Part shown: positions 58,582 to 64,000 of the stretch, piece by piece
Position numbering within the stretch: the first letter of the stretch is position 1
Layout of the letters: the number at the start of each line of letters is the position of its first letter
Source of the DNA: Cohnella cholangitidis
GTDB lineage: Bacteria; Bacillota; Bacilli; Paenibacillales; Paenibacillaceae
Assembly: GCF_014107495.1 (NCBI RefSeq)
Contig: NZ_CP041969.1
Location: forward strand, 1,547,001-1,611,000
Length of the DNA stretch: 64,000 nucleotides
Direction: 5' to 3'
Notes under the pieces: model-generated
What the model was told of the DNA's origin: nothing
The model's database searches: none
The model's input: only the letters and a program-made list of their open reading frames with translations
Position numbers and translations under genes: made by a program

Positions 58582-60149
58582 CAGCTTCGCTTCCTTTCCT
58601 CGTTCGGTTGACCGTTCATTCCGCGAAGCGTCTTCCGATAATCCGTCGGCGATACGTCGCACGTCTTCTTGAATACCTTGCTGAAGTAATTCGGATCGTG
58701 GTAGCCGACCTCGAACGTAATTTCCTTTAAGCTTCGCTCGGGATCGGCCATCAGCTTCTTCGCTTTCTCGATGCGGCATTCGGTCAGAAAATCGATGTAG
58801 TTGACGCCAAGCTGTTCCTTGAACGTTTTGCTGATGTAGAACGGACTTAGCCCGACCCGTTTCCCGATCGCGTCGAGCGAAATGTCTTCATGGGAATGCT
58901 CGACGATGTATTGCTTAATCCGCTGGATCGTATCCGGCTCGAGCCGCTCGAGCCGATCCGCGAACGATTGCCGCATGCGGTCGAGCAGCATTCCCGATTC
59001 GGCCTGCAGTTGACGGTAATCTTGCGCTTGAAACGAGTAAAGCGGCGTGTCGGTTTCGACGCCCATTTCCGCAAGCACCCTCGCGGCGATCCAAAGCAGC
59101 TCGAGCACGCGTTGCTGCGCTTGCAGCAAGTCCGCCCCTTCGTTCTCATATCGCCGGATAAAATCCATGACGTCAGCGCGTATCTGATCCCACTGCCCGA
59201 GACGAATACGATCGAAAAGCTGCCTTTCAAGCTGCTTGGCGCGGTTGCTATCCCCCGTTCCGTCGAGCACGGGCGTGTCCGCGTAAAACCGGTATTTGAC
59301 AGGCAGCGTCGGATCCATTGCCGCGATTAGCGCCTCCTGATACGATTGCCGGATATGGTCTAGCGACGAGCACGGATTGCCGATGCCTACGAACCACCCC
59401 GGACCGGCACTCTGCCCCGCGACGGCCAGCAGCTCGCGGGCGACGGAAACAGCCTGGGAGCGAAACGATTTGTCCGCCTCGCGGAACGCGATAATCGGAA
59501 TTTGACGGCCGTTCAACGCGCCGACCCAACCGCTGCCCGATTGCCGAATTTTCTCTTTAACAGCGGAATAGCTGCCTTCCGCTCCCCGCGGCAGCAGCAC
59601 GATCATAGCGAACCGTTCTTTCGTCGTTCTCGGCCCGAGCAGACCGACCAATTCGTCCAAATGCACTTCATGCACGTGATCGAACAACAGCTGCGTAACG
59701 ACATCGGTCTCGACGAGGGGCATCGCTTTTTGCAGCGCGTCCTGTTGCAGCTTGTTTGCCTCCAGCGATTTTCGCTCCTCTTCGATCTGCTTCAGCACCT
59801 TGCCGACCGTCGCCACGATCTCGCTCGCTTTGCTCGGCTTGAGCAAATAGTCTTTCACGCCAAGCTTAAGCGCCTTCCGCGCGTATTCGAACGTATCGTA
59901 TGCCGTAACCATGATGAACTTGATGCCGGAGTAGTCTTCCTTGATCCGTTCGATCGTTTCGAGTCCGTTCATGCCCGGCATCTTAATATCCATTAAGATC
60001 AAGTCCGGCTGAAATTGTTCGGCCATCTGCACGGCGACTTTTCCGTTGTTCGCTTGCCCGATGACGAGCTCGGGAAATCCTTTGGACAAAATCGCTTGCA
60101 GCCCTTCCCGCTCGATCTGTTCGTCATCCACGATCAGGAGCTTTATCAT
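58581..60149 (-). CDS. AraC-type response regulator (YesN-like)
   Basis: 522 residues: receiver domain (about 1-120; MIKLLIVDDEQIEREGLQAI, LILMDIKMPGMNGLE with the phosphoacceptor Asp, VTAYDTFEYARKALKLGVKD, YLLKP), a middle region (about 130-410) and a C-terminal AraC/XylS double helix-turn-helix (about 415-510; HSHEDISLDAIGKRVGLSPF, YISKTFKEQLGVNYIDFLTE, ITFEVGYHDPNYFSKVFKK). It overlaps the kinase gene by 26 bases. In Firmicutes that carry XylFII-LytS-YesN this regulator activates the xylFGH operon, the next operon here. Confidence 0.93.
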   Translation of the reverse strand: MIKLLIVDDEQIEREGLQAILSKGFPELVIGQANNGKVAVQMAEQFQPDLILMDIKMPGMNGLETIERIKEDYSGIKFIMVTAYDTFEYARKALKLGVKDYLLKPSKASEIVATVGKVLKQIEEERKSLEANKLQQDALQKAMPLVETDVVTQLLFDHVHEVHLDELVGLLGPRTTKERFAMIVLLPRGAEGSYSAVKEKIRQSGSGWVGALNGRQIPIIAFREADKSFRSQAVSVARELLAVAGQSAGPGWFVGIGNPCSSLDHIRQSYQEALIAAMDPTLPVKYRFYADTPVLDGTGDSNRAKQLERQLFDRIRLGQWDQIRADVMDFIRRYENEGADLLQAQQRVLELLWIAARVLAEMGVETDTPLYSFQAQDYRQLQAESGMLLDRMRQSFADRLERLEPDTIQRIKQYIVEHSHEDISLDAIGKRVGLSPFYISKTFKEQLGVNYIDFLTECRIEKAKKLMADPERSLKEITFEVGYHDPNYFSKVFKKTCDVSPTDYRKTLRGMNGQPNEERKRS

Positions 60150-61590
60150 GCTTCTCGTTTCCCCTTGTTTTCGGTATTTTCATTATGACTTTCGTGCCAT
60201 GCCCCGAATCGCTTTCGATCCCGATCACGTCCTCGCAGCCGTAGAAAAGGCGAAGCCGCTTGACGACGTTGCTGAATCCGATGCCGGTGGAATGTCCCTC
60301 CGTCTCCACGAAATGCTCTTCTAAAATTTGCTTGATTTTGAGCTCCGTCATGCCCGGTCCGTCGTCTTCGATCTCGATCGTCACCTGTTCGCCCGCGTCG
60401 AACACGCGAAACCAAATCGTGCCGCCTTGCTCCATCGGCTCCACCGCATGAATAACGGCATTCTCGACAATCGGTTGCAGCGTAAGCCCGGGAATCTGGA
60501 TAACCAAGCACGATTCGTCGATATCGGTATGAAATTGCAGCCTCTCGGTAAACCTCGCTTTCTGGATTTCAATATATTGCCGCAGCACTTTGACTTCCTC
60601 GTAGAGCGTAACGGACCTGTCCAGTCGTTTTAAGTTGTAGCGCAACAAGCCGGCAACGCTGACCAGCAGGTCGCTCGTCTCTTCGGAGCCTTCCAAATAT
60701 GCCTTCTTGGAAAGCGTATTAAGCGTGTTGAACAAAAAATGCGGATTGATTTGGCTTTGCAGGCTGCGAAGCTGGCTCTCTTGCAATAAGAGTTTGTTCT
60801 GCTGCAGTTCGTTCTCGAGCTGCGCCTTCTGTTGGATTTCGGAGATCAAGTTGTTAACGTTGATGCGCATCCGATCGAACATCTTGGCGAGGAAGGAGAT
60901 TTCATCGTTGGACTCCACCTCGATCTGCAAATCGAACCGGCCCCGGGACAACTCCTTCGCCGCTTGAGTCAGCTTCAGCACCGGTCTCGTAATGCTCAGC
61001 GAGAACCAATAGGTGAACAGCAAGAGCAGAAACGTGATCAACAGCAAGAGCAAAATCCCGAGTTTCTTCAACTCCGCGGATTGCTCGATGATGCCGCGAT
61101 AGAAGCGGTCGTATGTTTTCAGCTCCGTATCGAGCAAAGTAAGCGTCATCTCGGAAATGTACTTCGAGATGCGCGTCGCTTCCGAAAAAGTTTCCGCGGA
61201 ATCCTCGGCTTCTTTCCCCGATTGGAACATGAGCGACCGGTCCGTCGTCTCGACGAGGCTGTCGATCAAGTTCATGTAGTTGGTTAAAGCGAAATTGTTC
61301 TCCGCGTTCCTCAGATCGATCACTTCGAGTTTCGCCCTGCGAATTTGCTCTTTGCTCTCGTTAAGCTGCACGAGATTGGCTTCCGTCGGCTTGAGCAAAT
61401 AGTTATTCAGCGCCGTTATCGTCTGCTGGCTCGCGCTCGTCACTTCGTTCATGCGCAAATACCGTTGCAATATATCGTTGTACTGATTTTGGGTTTTCTG
61501 GTTGTAGTAAGTGAGGGCAATCCAGATCGACGCCATAATAAACAAGACGACAGCGGCTAACGTCCATATTTTCTTCTGGATGCTGTTCAT
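60124..61590 (-). CDS. LytS/YesM-type sensor histidine kinase
   Basis: 488 residues: transmembrane helix (about 8-28), extracytoplasmic helical sensor (30-185), second transmembrane helix (about 190-212), HAMP (212-265), then His_kinase (LQSQINPHFLFNTLNTLSKK with the phosphoacceptor His) and HATPase_c (LQPIVENAVIHAVEPMEQGG, IEIEDDGPGM, STGIGFSNVVKRLRLFYG). ATG 61590 overlaps the stop of the upstream gene as ATGA. In the related XylFII-LytS system the membrane-anchored sugar-binding partner docks on the kinase sensor domain and promotes its dimerisation. Confidence 0.93.
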   Translation of the reverse strand: MNSIQKKIWTLAAVVLFIMASIWIALTYYNQKTQNQYNDILQRYLRMNEVTSASQQTITALNNYLLKPTEANLVQLNESKEQIRRAKLEVIDLRNAENNFALTNYMNLIDSLVETTDRSLMFQSGKEAEDSAETFSEATRISKYISEMTLTLLDTELKTYDRFYRGIIEQSAELKKLGILLLLLITFLLLLFTYWFSLSITRPVLKLTQAAKELSRGRFDLQIEVESNDEISFLAKMFDRMRINVNNLISEIQQKAQLENELQQNKLLLQESQLRSLQSQINPHFLFNTLNTLSKKAYLEGSEETSDLLVSVAGLLRYNLKRLDRSVTLYEEVKVLRQYIEIQKARFTERLQFHTDIDESCLVIQIPGLTLQPIVENAVIHAVEPMEQGGTIWFRVFDAGEQVTIEIEDDGPGMTELKIKQILEEHFVETEGHSTGIGFSNVVKRLRLFYGCEDVIGIESDSGHGTKVIMKIPKTRGNEKHDKAPDRG

Positions 61591-62564
61591 TGCGCTTCCG
61601 CCGCCTTCAACATCCGAATATCGGTGAGATAGCCGACCGTATCGAGAGGAACCGTATCTCCGCTCAACCATTTGATCATGAGATTCACGCTGATCCTTCC
61701 CATCGTCTCGGGGGATTGCTCAATCATCCCGTCCAGCTTTCCTTGCATGAGAAGCGACAGCGCATCCGGACTATCGTCGAAGGAATAAATATCGTAAGGC
61801 TCGACCTGGGAACGCCTGCCGATTTCCTGAATCATCGCTCCCGCGATATTCGCGTTGACGGCGATAAACGCGTTCACGTCCGGTATTCGGTTCATCAGGT
61901 CTTTCGTAGCGGCGCTCACCTGCTCTCTTGAGTCGGGCGTTTCCGCATATTCCGTTCGGACGTTAGGGTAGCGCTCGAGGACTTCATGAATGCCGTTAAT
62001 TCTCTGCTGCTGATAATATTCCCGGCGGCTGTCTCCCATGAGGATGACGTTACCTTCCGTCCCCATATCGGACAGCAACTGTCTGGCGATCATTTGCCCA
62101 GCCAGAAAGTGGTCGGAACCGACGTAAGTTCTTCTGAGGCTTTCTATCATCGGCACGTCGTTCGCCACGGTGATGATAGGAATGCCGTAGAACGCGGCTT
62201 TGACTCTCGTCAGGTTTTTGAACTCGTCCGTATCCAGCCCCTGAACGATAATGCCGTCCACTTTGGAAGCGATAGCGATTTCGATTTTCTTCAAGAAGTC
62301 TTCTTGGTTTTTCCCGTAACTTCCCCACACTTCGATGCTAGCCCCGTGCTTCAGGGCTTCTTCGGTCGCCGCGCCGCCGACTTTGACCCAGAACGGCGTC
62401 TCCAGCTCTTGCGTAATCAGCACAATGCGATATTCCGCCTGCTTATAGGCGGAAGTTCGCGGCAATTGCCATTCGGAGCGAAATACTTTATACGCCGACA
62501 CGAACGTGAAATAAAACAAGATAGCGCATACAAAACCGAGTACGAGGATGACCGTTTTCCGCAA
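61587..62564 (-). CDS. Membrane-anchored sugar-binding sensor (XylFII-like)
   Basis: 325 residues. An uncleaved-looking N-terminal helix (about 3-25, VILVLGFVCAILFYFTFV) without lipobox, followed by a periplasmic-binding-protein fold: RIVLITQELETPFWVKVGGA, EIAIASKVDGIIVQGLDTDE, IPIITVANDVPMIESLRRTY, NVILMGDSRREYYQQQRING, SFDDSPDALSLLMQGKLDGM. This is the three-component sensor partner, distinct from the lipoproteins of the transporter. The start is TTG with GGAGA upstream. It is the first gene of the sensor operon; the upstream region has a duplicated -10-containing repeat. Confidence 0.85.
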   Translation of the reverse strand: MRKTVILVLGFVCAILFYFTFVSAYKVFRSEWQLPRTSAYKQAEYRIVLITQELETPFWVKVGGAATEEALKHGASIEVWGSYGKNQEDFLKKIEIAIASKVDGIIVQGLDTDEFKNLTRVKAAFYGIPIITVANDVPMIESLRRTYVGSDHFLAGQMIARQLLSDMGTEGNVILMGDSRREYYQQQRINGIHEVLERYPNVRTEYAETPDSREQVSAATKDLMNRIPDVNAFIAVNANIAGAMIQEIGRRSQVEPYDIYSFDDSPDALSLLMQGKLDGMIEQSPETMGRISVNLMIKWLSGDTVPLDTVGYLTDIRMLKAAEAQ

Positions 62565-62585
62565 GAGAACAATCTCCGTTTCCCT

Positions 62586-62625
62586 AGTAAGTTAATTCCA
62601 TCATAAGTAAGTTAATTCCATCATA
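62586..62625. repeat. Exact 20-bp tandem duplication upstream of the sensor operon
   Basis: AGTAAGTTAATTCCATCATA occurs twice in a row (62586-62605, 62606-62625). On the minus strand each copy carries TATGAT, so the duplication doubles a -10-like element 20-60 bases before the TTG start. Confidence 0.9.
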
Positions 62626-62647
62626 TCATCCGCGCGCGAATGTTCAA
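62620..62647 (-). promoter_or_regulatory. Putative promoter of the sugar sensor operon
   Basis: TTGAAC (62647-62642), 16 bases, TATGAT (62625-62620) on the minus strand. The -10 sits in the outer copy of the 20-bp duplication; the inner copy (62605-62600) has no good -35. Confidence 0.45.
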
Positions 62648-62690
62648 CAACATTCGGACGCCGTCGGAATCCCTTCGTCCCGACCAATAG

Positions 62691-62740
62691 AAAAGGCTGT
62701 CCCTGAAACCATCTTCCGATGAACGACAGGGACAACCTTT
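62691..62740 (-). terminator. Rho-independent terminator of the exporter operon
   Basis: On the minus strand AAGGTTGTCCCTG pairs with CAGGGACAGCCTT (one mismatch) and is followed by TTTTC. It lies 24 bases after the stop of the ABC ATPase gene. Confidence 0.85.
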
Positions 62741-62763
62741 ATTTCGCTTATACCCGTTCCAGC

Positions 62764-63642
62764 TTACTCCGGAGAGGTCAACATAATCTTCCCGTCCGCG
62801 AGCTCCAGCTTCACCTTGTTCGTATCCTTAATGCCAATCGATTCCAGGTAGGCCGCGGGAACTTGCAGCCGCCCGGCCTTATCGAGAATCGCATACTCGA
62901 CGTGGGAATCCTCCTCCGTTTGGGCGATGCCCCTTTCCAGCTCCTCCAGCTCCTCGGCGTACGACTTGCGCCGCAGCATCTCCGACGAGATTTTCCCGTC
63001 GCGGATCGCGACGACGCGATCCACTTTCTTCGCCAGCAGCGGGTCGTGGGTAACGATAACGATCGTAATTCCGATCGTCCGGTTCAGCTCGCGGAACAAA
63101 TCCAAGATTTGATCCGCCATCCGCGAATCTACCGAGCCCGTAGGCTCATCCGCGAGCAGCAGCTTCGGGTGATTCGCCAAGGCGATCGCGATCGCGACGC
63201 GCTGCTGCTCCCCGCCGGATAGCTGATGCAGCTTGTTGTTCTTGCGATGCGTGAGCCCGACCGCTTCGAGCAGTTCCAGCGCGCGCAGCCGCTTGCGCTT
63301 TCCCTTCAATAGAATCGGCAGCTCCACGTTCTCTAGCGCGGTCAGATAGGGAATGAGGTTGCGCGCGTTGTTCTGCCACACGAAGCCGACGCTTTCCCGC
63401 TTATACCGAACGAGATCGCGTTCGGTCATCTTGAGCATGTTCTTGCCGTCGATCTCCAGCGTTCCCGCGGAAGGACGATCAAGCCCGCCTAGCATGTTCA
63501 GCAGCGTAGACTTCCCGCTTCCGCTGTTGCCGATGATGGCCATCAGCTCGCCCGTTTCGATTCGCAAGTCCAAACCCTGCAGCGCGAACACCTCGAGATC
63601 GGCCGCTTTGTAAATTTTGACCAAACCTTCGCAATGGATCAT
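62764..63642 (-). CDS. MacB/LolD-type ABC transporter ATP-binding protein with AbrB-like C-terminal extension
   Basis: 292 residues. Residues 1-220 are a full ABC domain: IIGNSGSGKSTLLNMLGGLD (Walker A), QLSGGEQQRVAIAIALANHP (signature), LLLADEPTGSVDSR (Walker B), VTHDPLLAKKVDRVVAIRDG (H loop). The last 50 residues (VEYAILDKAGRLQVPAAYLE, SIGIKDTNKVKLELADGKIM) look like a SpoVT/AbrB swapped-hairpin domain, unusual on an ABC ATPase. Its partner is the FtsX-like permease whose gene ends 3 bases upstream. This class moves peptides or lipids out of the membrane. Confidence 0.9.
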   Translation of the reverse strand: MIHCEGLVKIYKAADLEVFALQGLDLRIETGELMAIIGNSGSGKSTLLNMLGGLDRPSAGTLEIDGKNMLKMTERDLVRYKRESVGFVWQNNARNLIPYLTALENVELPILLKGKRKRLRALELLEAVGLTHRKNNKLHQLSGGEQQRVAIAIALANHPKLLLADEPTGSVDSRMADQILDLFRELNRTIGITIVIVTHDPLLAKKVDRVVAIRDGKISSEMLRRKSYAEELEELERGIAQTEEDSHVEYAILDKAGRLQVPAAYLESIGIKDTNKVKLELADGKIMLTSPE

Positions 63643-63645
63643 CGA

Positions 63646-64000
63646 TTAATCCTCCCCCAGCTTCAGTGCTTGATGGACGCGAATACGGGAGAGCATGTAA
63701 GACAGGATGCCAAGCCCGATGATAAGCATCATGCAAACGATGGAATACAGGCGGACGAAATCGATCGCTTCGAACATGACCTTGAAAGGCGGCACGAGGC
63801 TGCTCGGGTTGAAGGCGATTTGGAAATTCGGCACGAATAGCCGACTGGCCGCGTTCCCGACGATAACGCCGATCAGGATCGCGACGCCCGAGGTCAGCAG
63901 TTGCTCCACCGCCAGCATCCCGATCAGTTGGCGAAGCGATAAACCAATGGCCCGCATGATTCCGTTCTGCAGAGTCCGCCCTTTTAACGACAAGATCCAA
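63646..64000 (-). CDS. FtsX/MacB-like ABC permease, C-terminal part only
   Basis: 118 codons of a frame that enters from the right edge: ILSLKGRTLQNGIMRAIGLS, then three hydrophobic helices (QLIGMLAVEQLLTSGVAILI, VRLYSIVCMMLIIGLGILSY) and a short basic tail ending KLGED. This is the C-terminal transmembrane bundle of the FtsX permease family, with the cytosolic coupling helix in the first segment. The gene ends 3 bases before the ATPase start, so they form one operon. Most of the protein lies outside the window. Confidence 0.85.
   Translation of the reverse strand, partial: WILSLKGRTLQNGIMRAIGLSLRQLIGMLAVEQLLTSGVAILIGVIVGNAASRLFVPNFQIAFNPSSLVPPFKVMFEAIDFVRLYSIVCMMLIIGLGILSYMLSRIRVHQALKLGED

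Overview
The window looks like a chromosomal segment of a Paenibacillaceae-type Firmicute (Paenibacillus/Cohnella-like). This is inferred from strong GGAGG ribosome binding sites, YesM/YesN-type two-component systems, a xylose three-component sensor, RsbK/RsbY-like stress signalling, and AT-rich intergenic hairpins between GC-moderate genes. No rRNA, tRNA, CRISPR array or insertion sequence is visible.

Layout. 1-8.6 kb: a truncated lipoprotein phosphatase gene; a tightly coupled minus-strand operon of response-regulator/PP2C phosphatase, hybrid histidine kinase and CheR-type methyltransferase (the RsbY-RsbK-RsbM arrangement known from sigma-B control in the Bacillus cereus group); and small stress or envelope genes, some with sigma-B-like promoters. 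8.9-12.4 kb: a plus-strand sugar operon (nucleotidyltransferase, GT4 glycosyltransferase, toroid-like protein). 12.6-13.9 kb: an RluA pseudouridine synthase gene that appears frameshifted and carries an Arg/Gly-rich N-terminal extension. 14.3-20.7 kb: a transporter-HEAT-cyclic-nucleotide-binding fusion, a GNAT acetyltransferase, and a membrane class III cyclase homologue whose catalytic residues are replaced.

20.8-50.2 kb is the centrepiece: an extracellular contractile injection system (eCIS, Afp/PVC/MAC-like phage-tail-derived particle). A plus-strand unit encodes a PAAR-like tip and a membrane MORN-repeat protein. A convergent minus-strand block encodes (in transcription order) a partner-switching module (HATPase anti-sigma kinase, STAS antagonist, GAF-PP2C phosphatase), an AAA+ ATPase, DUF4255 protein, a beta-sandwich protein, sheath, tube, a tail-assembly-chaperone-like protein, a DUF6760-like extension with no start codon, a second tube protein, two large disordered proteins, a LysM tube-initiator protein, hub, spike, gp25-like wedge, two baseplate J proteins, a tail-I-like protein, a baseplate-associated protein and a TPR membrane protein. 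No classical toxin gene is recognisable; the disordered proteins are candidates for cargo or tape measure.

The most unusual signal is at 41279-41285: a perfect T TTT TTA slippery heptamer joins the chaperone-like gene to the DUF6760 reading frame in the -1 frame, followed by a strong hairpin. This is the lambda G/GT or P2 E/E' tail-chaperone frameshift logic, inside an eCIS. Other oddities in the locus are a DUF4255 gene without a canonical start codon, four tandem perfect hairpins after the tube gene, and a 51-bp minisatellite before the LysM tube gene.

50.3-64 kb: HrpB helicase; a xylose-type ABC transporter operon (substrate-binding protein, ATPase, permease) with a cre-like CcpA site; the upstream XylFII-LytS-YesN-like three-component sensor operon with its own second sugar-binding lipoprotein; and the ATPase plus truncated FtsX-type permease of a MacB-like exporter running off the right edge.
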